From: Myxococcales bacterium
Lineage (GTDB): Bacteria > Myxococcota_A > UBA9042
Assembly: GCA_947499075.1 (NCBI GenBank)
Contig: CANMNA010000021.1
Span: 1-33,907 of the forward strand
DNA: 33,907 nt
Reading direction: 5' to 3'
In this document: positions 1 through 8,416 of the stretch, one piece after another
How the letters are laid out: each line of letters starts with the position of its first letter
Numbering within the stretch: the first letter of the stretch is position 1
Made by a program: the position numbers and the translations under genes
The notes under the pieces: model-generated
What the model saw: the letters and a program-made list of their open reading frames with translations, nothing else
The model's database searches: none
What the model was told of the DNA's origin: nothing

Positions 1-89
1 GGTGCACGAATTCGTCAGCTTCGTGAGGAGGTTGGCTTGACTCAGGAGCGCCTCGCATGGGAATGCGAGCTCAGCAAGGGCTACCTAAG

Positions 90-210
90 GAACGGTCAAG
101 GAACAACTCGATCACTTTGGTGCGGCAAGGAGCGGCGAGTCGGCTGTCAAGCCGCGAGCTCGCGACCCACCTAGCAAGCTGGAACTGTCCAAGTTATACT
201 TGGACAGTTC
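90..210. mobile_element. MITE-like insertion (~121 bp) with terminal inverted repeats and CTAAG target duplication
   Basis: The element is flanked by direct CTAAG at 85-89 and 211-215 (CCTAAG if the preceding C is counted on each side). Its left end (GAACGGTCAAGGAACAACT) and the reverse complement of its right end (GAACTGTCCAAGTATAACT) match at 14 of 19 positions, so it has imperfect terminal inverted repeats. The right end is part of a perfect 14-bp palindrome at 181-211 (GGAACTGTCCAAGT, spacer TAT, inverted copy). There is no room for a transposase, so it would have to be mobilised in trans. The CTAAG duplication resembles the C(T)TA(A)G target reported for IS1634-type elements; that is recalled family knowledge, not a match I could test. 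Exact repair of the host reading frame on removal is the strongest evidence. Confidence 0.72.
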
Positions 211-211
211 C
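181..211. repeat. Perfect 14-bp inverted repeat with 3-nt spacer
   Basis: GGAACTGTCCAAGT at 181-194 and its exact reverse complement at 198-211 are separated by TAT. The right arm coincides with the right terminus of the insertion at 90-210. The left arm is thus an extra internal copy of the terminal repeat in the same orientation as the left end. There is no T-run after it, so an intrinsic terminator is unlikely. It could instead be a transposase-binding end, or two ends meeting across a 3-bp junction. Confidence 0.8.
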
Positions 212-411
212 TAAGCCGCGCTGAGAGTGGCAAACATGTCCCGGCGATCGAGATTTTGGATCGGCTGGCGGGCCGACTGGGCTGTGAACTCGCCGACCTT
301 TTCGTGCTGGACTTACAGCGACCCCGGCTGAATTTGCTTGAGGCGGCCCGTCTCCGTGACGTGCAAAACTTTCAGCGAATCCCGTCCGAGATCGGCCTCG
401 GGGCAGTGTGA

Positions 412-898
412 GACATTTGGTCCTAGCCGTTTCGTCCCGATCCCACAATTCACTACGCCGCTACCCGTGCCTGCGCAACCCGCCGCACCACAACCGCCCC
501 CCGTTGGCCGCCGGCGCCGGCGACCAAAAGGACGAACGCCTTTTGCCAGGCGGTTTTTCCAAGACGATCTCTGTCATCGGGTGACCTGACGTGAGTAGCT
601 CGACTGCGAACCGCCACGCACCATCGTCGCTGAAATATCCCTGGCCGTCGGGCATCGGAACCGTCTGCGGTCGCCAATCGGTCGGGACCTGTGGTGAGAA
701 CGCGCTGCTTCGGGTCTGTTTGGATCCAGCAAATGGGCGAGCTGGCGTCGAATCTCCCGCAAACGCCGATCTTCGCTTGGGTGCTGTGTCACTTTGCGTC
801 CCGTCGCACGCTCAGCGCGTTGGGCTCATATGATGCCATAATGTGCGCGCAGTGCGACAATGGCGTTGACCAACAGCTAAAATCTGCCCGCCCAGTCC
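412..898. other. Gene-free stretch between the XRE pseudogene and the alpha-2-macroglobulin gene
   Basis: No gene is supported here. A hairpin with a 7-bp stem (CAAAAGG/CCTTTTG, 525-545) lies too far from the stop codon at 899 to be assigned as a terminator. On the minus strand, a frame from about 700 to 461 reads peptide with protein-like composition, including 'GYFSDDGAWRFAVELL' and 'MTEIVLEKPPGK'. Upstream and downstream portions appear in different frames (574-792 and 453-677). This could be a decayed coding remnant, but I recognise no family. With the disrupted regulator next to it, the segment looks like a degraded accessory patch. Confidence 0.4.
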
Positions 899-3800
899 TC
901 ACCGCACCACCACCCGATCCACCGCGCTCCGGCCGAACACCTCCGGCGCATACATCTGCTCGGCCTTGGCCGGCGGCACCGTGAACACGCCGGGAGTCGT
1001 GGCCCGCGTGGTGTAGCTAAAAGTCCAATCGCCTGGCCACAGATAGGTCGCAAAGGCTTCCGCACGCTCGTCGCGCAGGTTGCTGTGTTCGTACCACCGA
1101 CCCCACCAGCGGTGTTGGGCGTGGGGATCGGCCGGCGGCGGCGGCTCGGCGCCCAGCAAGTCGCCGTTGAGGATCTCCAGACCCGCCGGCAGCGGATCGA
1201 CCAGCGCCGTGTGGTAGCGCACTGCGGCATTGAGCATCGAGACGCGCACTTGCACGCGGGCACCGGCGCGAATTTGCCAAGTGCCGTCTGGCGCGCGCTG
1301 CACGTCGTCGGCCTTGTCGACAGGCACGTACAGGCGCTGCACCACATAGCCGCGGTCCAGCCCCGGCAACCGCAGATCGCTGGGCGCGTAGTTCATGGCA
1401 ATGCGGTAATACAGTCGACCGGGACCCTCTTTGGCCACCACCAGGTTTTGCTCGCGCGGTCCGTCTGCCAGCAGCGCCATCGGCACGTGCAGCTCCTTGT
1501 GATCGACGGAGCGGCCCGCAAAGCGCTGCTCGCCCGCGTACTGGTCGCCCAGCCAGACTTTGGCGACGAAATCGGGGGTGGCCGCCTCGTAGGTCCGGAA
1601 GTAGCGATCCAGTGCCAACAGGATCCAGGCGTTTTCTTGGGTGGATGACCACCGGCCCTTGGTGCGGTGGGCCAGCAAGCCGCTGACGATTTTCGGGATT
1701 AACTCACTTTTGGGCTCGGCGGTCATCAAGGCGTCCAGCACAATCGCGTCGGCGCGGCGGTCGCTCCACAGCAGCAGGTGGGCGCCGTCGGCGTAGCGCG
1801 CCGTGAAGTGCGCCGTGCCCGCTTGCTCTTCGACGCGATTGGCGATGAACACTTTGAGATCATCGGACTCGGCCATGGCTTCCGGCGCGCCCGCCACCAC
1901 CGGCCACAGCCAGGCGGTAGCCTCCAGCGGCAGACCCTTGGCCCCGCCGGCAGCCTTGAGCAGCGCTTTGGCAGCCTTGACGTCGCGATCGCCCATCTGC
2001 AGGCGCACATACAGCGCTTCTGCCTGGATTGCCCGCCGCACCTGTTCGCCATAGTGCTTGGGCAGGTGGCTGTCGATCTGGCCCAAGTAATCGCGGGCAC
2101 GATCAAACATGCGCACGGGCACGGCGATACCCTTTGCCTTGGCTTTGCCCAGCGCCAACGCAACGTGCAGGGTCGTGATCGGCCACGGTTCCTCGCGTGC
2201 CGTCCAAAACCCAAAGCCGCCGTTGGAGTGCTGGCGCTTCTCCAGCTTGGCGATGTCAGCCCCAACGCGCGCAAGCAGCTCTTTTTCGGGCGGCAGATCG
2301 GGGTGCTCAAACGCCGCCAGCACGTCTTTGAGCGCGACAATCGCCAGCATCCGCGAAGCAAGCTGCTCAGAGCACTCAAACGGATAGGTACTGAGATAGA
2401 TCACCGCGTCGGTCAGCCCCTGCAGAGCGGTGGACGTCGTGGTGACCTGCAGGCCGCCAAACTGCCGGAACACACCGTCCGGTCGCCGAATCGGCTGCGC
2501 CCGTGCACCCGCACCCGTGGCGTCGCCGTCCAGTACGCCGTAGGTCGCAAACGCTTCGCTGGTGGCCGGCGTCCACACCGGCAGCGCGATCTGGGCGGCA
2601 TCGGCAAAACCGGGCGCCGACACGGCGATCTGCACGCGCCCAGTTCCAGCCTGCGGCGCTTGGGTTGCCAGCCGCACTTCGACCCGGTCGTTGGCGGGCA
2701 CGGTCAGTTGCACACCCGGCGTCGTCCCCGTCAGCGTCAGCACCGTGGCGCGGGCCGCCAGCTGCACCGTCAACGGCGCGTCGGTCTGGTTTTGCAGCAC
2801 CACGGGCAGCTCGAACGTGTCGCCAAAGTTGGCAAACCGCGGCGGGCTAGGCCGGACCATCAGTGGCAAGCGGGCGACCAAAGTGGCGTCGCTGCCGCCG
2901 AATAGCTTGTCGCCGTGGGTGGCGATGGCCATCGCCCGGTAGCGCGTCAAGTTGTCGGGTAGGGTGATCGCAACGGTGGCGCGGCCTTCGGCATCGGTGC
3001 GCACCGTTGGCGCAAACGCTGCCAGCGGATCGAAGTTGTGGCGCACCGCGATTGCTGCGCCCGCACCGGCGGCGGCGCGCTCGGCAGCGGACTCTTTGCC
3101 GCCGCCATTCTTGGCTTTCTTGGTGGGGCCATTGGCCGGTGGCGGCGCCGGTGCTTTGGCGTCGTCCATCGGCGCGTCGCCCTCCATGGCGTACTCGGCA
3201 CTCTTTTGGGCGGCCATTTTACCGCCATAGCCGCCATAGCCGCTGCGGGAGCGCCGATAGCGCGGTTGCACAGCGAGCCCGCTGCGCGCCGGATCGAGAT
3301 CGGGCCACTGCAGCACCAGATGGTGCCGGAGATCCAGCAGCGTCATGCCAGCGCCGCGGTGTGGATAAAACGTCTGCAGCGGACTGGGCAGCCGGTAGCC
3401 CGTCAGTGCCAGCACCGCTTCATCGACCAGCACCACCAGCACTTCGGCGTCAGCCAGCGGTTTGCCAGTCGCGTCGAGGACCTCGACCGCCAGCGTCGTC
3501 TTGGCTCCCGGGGCCACGATCTTCTGGGCCGGCAGCAGCTTGACCGCCAGCGTCCGGTGCTTGGGCGGGATCGAAAGCGCAATGCTGTGGGTCGCGTGCA
3601 GCGGTTGTGGCGGCAGCTTGCTGTCGGGCTTGCCGTCTTGGCCTGGCCGCGGACCCATACCGTCCAGCGCGACCTCAATCGCGATCGCCGGCGTCCAGTG
3701 CTCCAGAATCGGAATCGGCACCGTCACTGGCCCACCGGTCAGCGACAGCCTCTGGGTCTGAACCCGGCCTTCGCGCGCCACCGTCAGCGTCCCTTCGGCT

Positions 3801-6800
3801 TGTGGCCATGCGCAGCGCACCAGCAGCTTGGCGACGTCGCCCGGTTGGTACGCGGCCTTGTCCGGCACGATCTCGATCGGCGCCTTGGCGTCGCCCATAG
3901 CCTGCCGTCCGCCTTTGCCCGCGACCCAAATGGTCAACTGCGCTTGATTGGGTCGGCCTTGCGCGTCCTTGATCTGCGCAGTCACCGTATACCGACCGGG
4001 CGCGGCAGGCGTCCACGGGTGCGTCACGGCGGCGAGGGCCGAAGTGACCACCGCCGGTCCCGGATCGCTTGGCTGACCGACCCCGTCAAAGTCCAGATTG
4101 ACCACCCGCAGCGAGGCTTGCGTCCCGGTTGCCGCCTTGCCATCGACATCGGCGACAACCAGTTGCAGGGGGAACGGCTTGCCGACCTCGGCCACGGTAC
4201 CCGCGGTCCGCAGGCCGACATACAGCGCGGCGGGATGGACCAAAAGCGCACCGCGGGCTGTCCACGCTTGCCGGTTGACGTCCTGAACGGTCGCCGACAG
4301 CGCAATCGACCACGGGTGCATGGCGCCCGTCTTGGCAAACGCCAGCCGCGCACTGTGCTGACCACCCGCATCGAGCTTGCCCGGCAGCGCCGCCGAACTG
4401 GTCGGGCCACCATGACCGCCGCGCCCATGCCACCACGGCACCCACGTGCCGAATTCAAAGCCGTCCCATCCCGGCGGGGCGTAATGCGCCGGTTTGGCAT
4501 CTGCGCGCCACTGGACCTCGGCGCCGCCCAAGGCCCCGCCGGCTAGGTACGCGGCCTTCGTCTCCAGCAGTGCCAGGCCCCCGGCAATGTGGGGCCCCGC
4601 AGCGACCGCGAGCGACGACTCAAACTCCGGGCGGCGGAATTCTTCGGCACGGAAGCTGTGGTAGTGGTGAATCCGCTTGCTGGCGTCCTCCAAAACCAGG
4701 CTGACGTGACCCAAGTTCTCGTTATCAGGCAGCTGCAGCATCAGATCGAAGCTGCCGGCCGCTGAGACCTCGACCTTGCCTTTGGCAAACTCCAGGCCGC
4801 GGTTGTCGCTGGCCTTCCAGTACAGCTGGCGTGGACCGGCATAGCGCGCGATGTCGCCCAGCGGACCGTGGCTCAACGTGCGCAGCCAACCCTTGAGGTA
4901 GGCCCTCTCGCCCGGCCGGTACAGCTTGCGGTCGTCGACAACGTGCCACGTCAAGCTGTCGCCCAAGCTGTGGGCCTGCCACCGACTGCCCGCCTCATGG
5001 CGGTTGGCATACTCAGCCGACGGCACAAACGCCAATTGGTCGCCCAATTGCACGGTCAGCACGGGCTCGCCTTGGCTCTTGTCCAGCAGCGCCATCCGCG
5101 CGCTGCCATCGGTCGAGGTCACACCGCTGCGCAGCGCCGTCCACGTCTGGTCGCGGACCGACACTGCTGCGTTGGCCAGCGGCTTGGCGGTGCGCAATTC
5201 GGTTGCGAGCACGGCCATGTCGGCGTGATCGTGCTCCAGCGCAATCCCGATGTCGGTCGCTTGGACCCAGGTCGTAAAGGTCTCAGGCTCTTCGTCCTTG
5301 CCGGGCGGCCGCAGCGACGTAATCTGCACCACCACATTACCTTTGGCCTTCTTGAGCGCTGCCGCGATCGACAGCCGCGTGCCGACCACCGCGTCCTGCG
5401 GACCATTGAGCGGCGGTCGATGGTGGAGCACCAGCTTGCCCGGCGGCGGCGCCTTGTGGCCATCGCGGTTGCGCCACTGCAGGTAGGCCCACCAGTCTTG
5501 GGGCTGCACGGCCCACACCTTTAGCTCGACGGCCGCGTGGTTGATGCTCCACACCGTGATGTGATCCGGATCGCTCGGATCGGCCAGCGTGAGCGGTTCG
5601 CTCTCGACCCGCAGCGCCGGTTCGGTACCGCTGGTATGGACCTGCACGGTCAGGGACGACCCCAGCGATTGGCCAAAGCTGTCGCGCAGCGCCCCCGCAA
5701 CCGTGATGGTGTAGGTCTGCCGACCCTGGGTCAGCCCTTCGAGGTGCAGGCCATTCCAGTCCACGCTGACCTTGAGTCGCGCGATCGGCGGCGAGACCTG
5801 TACCCACGCCGGTCGAAAGGTCTCTTCGTCCAGACCGTTGTTGAACTGCAGGTCAAACGGCGACAGCGCCGGGCACTCTTCGTCCTTGCTCTGGCAACTG
5901 GCGCTGACCAACCGCAGCGGCGCGTAGGTCCGAAATTCGAACGACTGGGCCTTGGGTGTGACCAGTGGCCCTTCCGCCGACGGCGTGCCGGCGCCAAACA
6001 TCACCTCAATCTTGGCGTTCTTCGGCAGCGGCTTGTCGGCTTGCAGCGCCACCCAGCGCTTGGCCGCACCCTGATTGGCCAGCTGCGCTACCCGGTGCTG
6101 GTGATCGGTCTTGTTGACTGCCACCGTGTCCAGACCATGGAACGCAATCGGCTTCTTGTTGGCGCGCAGCGTCAGGTGGGCCAACACTTGGGTCGGGTCG
6201 ATGTCTTGATCGAAGCGGGCGAACAGCAGCGGCATCAGCGATTGACCATCTCCCGATGGCGAAAACTCCACAACCTTGGGCGGTGGCGTGGCAAATGCGA
6301 ACTGCACTGCCTTGTCGAGCACCCCGCCCGTTGCCGAGCGCGTGCCGGCTGGCACAGTGACCTGGAACGCCGTCGCCATCGGCAGGCGCTCCTTGGGCTG
6401 CCACACCACGGTCTGCGCGCCGAGCCACCGCCATTGTCCCGGCGGCTTGGGCGTGATGTCCACGGGCACCACCGCCTTGTCCAGTTGCTCGTGCGAGGTC
6501 ACCGCGACCATCGGCTGGCTAAACGTCACCGACACCCGCGGCGCCAGACCGACTTCGCCTTGGGGCGAAAACCGCAGGACCGTCAGGGGCGCCATCGCCG
6601 TCGTCGGCGCCTCGGCCAGCGCTTGGGGCGGAAACGCTACGGCCACCGTCTCGCCCGGCCGCGGCAAGGGTCGGGACTTGTCCCGAACCGCAAACGGCTT
6701 GGCATCATCGGCCTTCTGTTGCAACGGCGGCAGGCGGGCCAGCAGCGCCGCGGTCTGTTCGGGCAACAGCGCCGTTGTCACGGCCCGGGCGACCGGCTTG

Positions 6801-7030
6801 GACGTCTCGTCGACTTGCTTGGCCTCGGTCAGCTGCAGCGGCAGGTTGGCGGGCAGCGCCGTGGGCGTCACGCCAGCAGGCATCAGCGCGGCTTGTGGCC
6901 CCATCTGCTGGCCGGCTTGTCTCGGCTGCGCGGCGCGACCAACGGGATCGGCGCACGCAGCCAGCACCATCAGCCAAGGCAGCATCGCCCCCAGCCGGTC
7001 GCGCTTGCCTGCAGCACCTGCGTATCTCAT
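899..7030 (-). CDS. Bacterial alpha-2-macroglobulin, lipoprotein (2043 aa)
   Basis: Bacterial alpha-2-macroglobulins are envelope protease traps. A protease cuts an exposed bait segment, the protein collapses, and a Cys-Gln thioester couples it to the attacker. The thioester motif is visible as YPFECSEQ, with Cys1553 and Gln1556. About 260 residues before it (roughly residues 1257-1330) lies a low-complexity stretch rich in Gly, Lys, Ala and Pro (YGGYGGK, then APAPPPANGPTKKAK), where the bait region should be. It is followed by an A2M-domain segment, LPDNLTRYRAMAI. The N-terminal half has repeated beta-sandwich (MG) character. I chose the ATG at 7030 because it gives a charged N-terminus, a hydrophobic stretch and lipobox LAAC; an ATG at 7060 is also possible. 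It is longer than E. coli YfhM (about 1650 aa) and, unlike that gene, has no pbpC neighbour here. It lies 54 bp after proB and may be the last gene of that transcript. Confidence 0.9.
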   Translation of the reverse strand: MRYAGAAGKRDRLGAMLPWLMVLAACADPVGRAAQPRQAGQQMGPQAALMPAGVTPTALPANLPLQLTEAKQVDETSKPVARAVTTALLPEQTAALLARLPPLQQKADDAKPFAVRDKSRPLPRPGETVAVAFPPQALAEAPTTAMAPLTVLRFSPQGEVGLAPRVSVTFSQPMVAVTSHEQLDKAVVPVDITPKPPGQWRWLGAQTVVWQPKERLPMATAFQVTVPAGTRSATGGVLDKAVQFAFATPPPKVVEFSPSGDGQSLMPLLFARFDQDIDPTQVLAHLTLRANKKPIAFHGLDTVAVNKTDHQHRVAQLANQGAAKRWVALQADKPLPKNAKIEVMFGAGTPSAEGPLVTPKAQSFEFRTYAPLRLVSASCQSKDEECPALSPFDLQFNNGLDEETFRPAWVQVSPPIARLKVSVDWNGLHLEGLTQGRQTYTITVAGALRDSFGQSLGSSLTVQVHTSGTEPALRVESEPLTLADPSDPDHITVWSINHAAVELKVWAVQPQDWWAYLQWRNRDGHKAPPPGKLVLHHRPPLNGPQDAVVGTRLSIAAALKKAKGNVVVQITSLRPPGKDEEPETFTTWVQATDIGIALEHDHADMAVLATELRTAKPLANAAVSVRDQTWTALRSGVTSTDGSARMALLDKSQGEPVLTVQLGDQLAFVPSAEYANRHEAGSRWQAHSLGDSLTWHVVDDRKLYRPGERAYLKGWLRTLSHGPLGDIARYAGPRQLYWKASDNRGLEFAKGKVEVSAAGSFDLMLQLPDNENLGHVSLVLEDASKRIHHYHSFRAEEFRRPEFESSLAVAAGPHIAGGLALLETKAAYLAGGALGGAEVQWRADAKPAHYAPPGWDGFEFGTWVPWWHGRGGHGGPTSSAALPGKLDAGGQHSARLAFAKTGAMHPWSIALSATVQDVNRQAWTARGALLVHPAALYVGLRTAGTVAEVGKPFPLQLVVADVDGKAATGTQASLRVVNLDFDGVGQPSDPGPAVVTSALAAVTHPWTPAAPGRYTVTAQIKDAQGRPNQAQLTIWVAGKGGRQAMGDAKAPIEIVPDKAAYQPGDVAKLLVRCAWPQAEGTLTVAREGRVQTQRLSLTGGPVTVPIPILEHWTPAIAIEVALDGMGPRPGQDGKPDSKLPPQPLHATHSIALSIPPKHRTLAVKLLPAQKIVAPGAKTTLAVEVLDATGKPLADAEVLVVLVDEAVLALTGYRLPSPLQTFYPHRGAGMTLLDLRHHLVLQWPDLDPARSGLAVQPRYRRSRSGYGGYGGKMAAQKSAEYAMEGDAPMDDAKAPAPPPANGPTKKAKNGGGKESAAERAAAGAGAAIAVRHNFDPLAAFAPTVRTDAEGRATVAITLPDNLTRYRAMAIATHGDKLFGGSDATLVARLPLMVRPSPPRFANFGDTFELPVVLQNQTDAPLTVQLAARATVLTLTGTTPGVQLTVPANDRVEVRLATQAPQAGTGRVQIAVSAPGFADAAQIALPVWTPATSEAFATYGVLDGDATGAGARAQPIRRPDGVFRQFGGLQVTTTSTALQGLTDAVIYLSTYPFECSEQLASRMLAIVALKDVLAAFEHPDLPPEKELLARVGADIAKLEKRQHSNGGFGFWTAREEPWPITTLHVALALGKAKAKGIAVPVRMFDRARDYLGQIDSHLPKHYGEQVRRAIQAEALYVRLQMGDRDVKAAKALLKAAGGAKGLPLEATAWLWPVVAGAPEAMAESDDLKVFIANRVEEQAGTAHFTARYADGAHLLLWSDRRADAIVLDALMTAEPKSELIPKIVSGLLAHRTKGRWSSTQENAWILLALDRYFRTYEAATPDFVAKVWLGDQYAGEQRFAGRSVDHKELHVPMALLADGPREQNLVVAKEGPGRLYYRIAMNYAPSDLRLPGLDRGYVVQRLYVPVDKADDVQRAPDGTWQIRAGARVQVRVSMLNAAVRYHTALVDPLPAGLEILNGDLLGAEPPPPADPHAQHRWWGRWYEHSNLRDERAEAFATYLWPGDWTFSYTTRATTPGVFTVPPAKAEQMYAPEVFGRSAVDRVVVR

Positions 7031-7084
7031 GGGCCCTCTCGTCGGTTGCGCCGGCTGCATTGGACGCGCAGGCGCGGACTTGGG

Positions 7085-8227
7085 TCAAGGGCTACGGGTC
7101 GATTCGCTCACCACCAGATCGTCGGCGTGGACCAGCTCGCCCGCCGGCAGCCATCCCAGCACGGCCGTGATTTGGTCCGAGCGCAGCCCGCACACTTGGG
7201 TCGCCTCACCACTGCCATACCGCACCAGGCCTTTGGCCACCAGCGCGCCATCTGGGCCGCGCAGCTCGACCGGGTCGCCGACCTCAAACTTGCCCTCGAC
7301 GCGCAGCACGCCGGCCGGCAGCAAGCTCTTGCCGCCCCGCGCAATTGCGGCCGCGGCACCCGCATCGAGGTGCAAGACACCTTTGCCGCGCACCGACATC
7401 GCCAGCCAACTGCGCCGCCCTGACAGCTGCTTGGCAGCCGGCGCGAACACCGTGCCCAGCGGCTCGCCACTGCACAGCAGCAGCACGGCCTCGGGTCGCT
7501 TGCCATGGGCAATCGCCGTCACAATGCCGACCGCGCCCGCTTTGCGCGCCGCCAGCACCTTGCTCTTCATGCCGCCTGAGCCAAACTCCGACTTGCCGTC
7601 GCTCGCGCCCGCTACCGCTTCGGCGTCGCGCGCACCCACGTAAGTCAGCATTTGAGCCAAGGCATCGGTCTTGGGATTGGCCGTGTACAGGCCGTCGACC
7701 TCGGTCAGCAGCAGCAGCGCATCGGCTTCCACCACGTGTGCAACTTGAGCCGCCAGTTGGTCGTTGTCACCAAATTGCAGCTCGTCGACCGCGACCGTGT
7801 CGTTCTCATTGACGATCGGTACCACGCCCGCGGCCATCAGCTCGGCCAGCACGCGTCGGGCGTGCAAAAAGCGCCCGCGGTCTGCCAAATCGGCGTGGGT
7901 CAGCAGCACCTGGGCCACGTGGCGGCGGGCAATTGCGAACTCTTGCCGATAGCGCGCCATCAGCAGCGGCTGGCCGATGGCCGCGAGCGCTTGCTTGCCG
8001 AGTTCGGACGGGCCGACCTCGCCCGTGCCCGAAGCTACCGCGCCCGAGGACACCAGCACCACTTGGCGGCCAGTGTCGACCAGCGCCGCCAAGTCTTGGC
8101 ACAGGCCGGCGACGACCCGGCTGTCGAGGCGGCCGTCGGGGCGGCACAGGGCCTGGGAGCCAATCTTGACCACCACGCGGCGTGCGGTCTTGAGGCGGTC
8201 TCGGAGGTGGATCTCTTGTTGTTTCAT
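7085..8227 (-). CDS. proB: Glutamate 5-kinase (proline biosynthesis)
   Basis: It phosphorylates L-glutamate to gamma-glutamyl phosphate, the first step of proline synthesis in the cytoplasm. The 380-aa protein has the family's usual length and two domains. The amino-acid kinase domain (about residues 1-255) has VVVKIGSQAL near the N-terminus, VLVSSGAVASG, NENDTVAVDELQFGDNDQLA and LLLTEVDGLYTANP. A PUA domain (about 275-365) follows. The full-length AAK+PUA form is usually the one feedback-inhibited by proline. The ATG at 8227 is the only in-frame start near the conserved N-terminus, yet no clear Shine-Dalgarno precedes it. That position is instead occupied by one copy of a 21-bp direct repeat (8231-8251). 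proA is not in the window, and linkage to murA is unusual. Confidence 0.96.
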   Translation of the reverse strand: MKQQEIHLRDRLKTARRVVVKIGSQALCRPDGRLDSRVVAGLCQDLAALVDTGRQVVLVSSGAVASGTGEVGPSELGKQALAAIGQPLLMARYRQEFAIARRHVAQVLLTHADLADRGRFLHARRVLAELMAAGVVPIVNENDTVAVDELQFGDNDQLAAQVAHVVEADALLLLTEVDGLYTANPKTDALAQMLTYVGARDAEAVAGASDGKSEFGSGGMKSKVLAARKAGAVGIVTAIAHGKRPEAVLLLCSGEPLGTVFAPAAKQLSGRRSWLAMSVRGKGVLHLDAGAAAAIARGGKSLLPAGVLRVEGKFEVGDPVELRGPDGALVAKGLVRYGSGEATQVCGLRSDQITAVLGWLPAGELVHADDLVVSESTRSP

Positions 8228-8230
8228 GGT

Positions 8231-8251
8231 TCTGAATGAACGGTGCGTCCG
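8231..8251. repeat. 21-bp direct repeat, copy 1 (next to the proB start)
   Basis: It matches 8395-8415 at 19 of 21 positions; the shared core is AACGGTGCGTCCG. This copy sits 3 bp upstream of the proB ATG on the minus strand, where a ribosome-binding site would be expected. The two copies start 164 bp apart. Confidence 0.75.
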
Positions 8252-8394
8252 TTCCTACCTACCAATCGGTAGGGCGTTGCTTGTCAGAAGATTTTAGGAG
8301 ATACGAATACTTGTTCAATTTTTTGCGTCTACTCTCGAGTAGACATCGGGGCGTCGCTGATTGTTCTGGTCAGGTACTCCTTGAATATCATGGA
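8252..8394. other. AT-richer spacer with two hairpins between the direct repeats
   Basis: This piece of the murA-proB intergenic region is visibly poorer in G+C than its surroundings (for example CAATTTTTTGC at 8316-8326). It holds two inverted repeats. One is CCTACC-AATC-GGTAGG at 8258-8273. The other is GTCTACTC-TC-GAGTAGAC at 8327-8344, a perfect 8-bp stem. Read on the minus strand, the A-run that follows the second hairpin is the wrong sense for a rho-independent terminator of murA. No convincing gene is present; a 20-codon frame (8329-8391, minus) has no ribosome-binding site. Confidence 0.55.
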
Positions 8395-8415
8395 TCTGAA
8401 CAAACGGTGCGTCCG
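8395..8415. repeat. 21-bp direct repeat, copy 2 (next to the murA stop)
   Basis: This is the partner of 8231-8251. It lies one base beyond the murA stop codon (8417-8419, minus strand). The two copies therefore abut the end of murA and the start of proB, as if a once compact junction had been duplicated around an insert. Confidence 0.75.
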
Positions 8416-8416
8416 C

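Larger units (their letters stand above)
1..411 (+). pseudogene. XRE-family HTH transcriptional regulator, interrupted and 5'-truncated by the window edge
   Basis: Frame 1 from base 1 reads an HTH_3/XRE N-half (RIRQLREEVGLTQERLAWE, then CELSKGYL). From about base 211 the same frame reads the second half (SRAESGKHVPAIEILDRLAG, then RLGCELADLFVL), ending at a TGA at 409-411. In intact XRE proteins 'GYLS' is followed directly by 'R.ESGK..P....L..IA', so the two halves should be adjacent. Here 126 extra bases (90-215) separate them, and they carry an in-frame TAG at 172-174. Removing those bases rejoins the codons as GYL-SRAESGK with no frameshift. The gene is therefore very probably a DNA-binding regulator inactivated by a small insertion. 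Its start lies outside the window, so family membership beyond the HTH is unknown. A truncated product ending at the TAG would lack the second half of the HTH. Confidence 0.8.

Noticed and set aside
5537..7423. 628-codon plus-strand open frame opposite the alpha-2-macroglobulin and proB genes
   Set aside because: Antisense shadow of GC-rich genes: very Arg/Gln/His-rich, no family motifs, and it crosses two well-supported genes.
8327..8344. Terminator for murA (perfect 8-bp hairpin)
   Set aside because: On the transcribed (minus) strand the hairpin is followed by A residues, not U; the T-run is on the wrong strand.
8329..8391. 20-codon leader peptide upstream of proB
   Set aside because: No ribosome-binding site, no amino-acid bias toward proline or glutamate, and it ends within the hairpin only by coincidence of frame.
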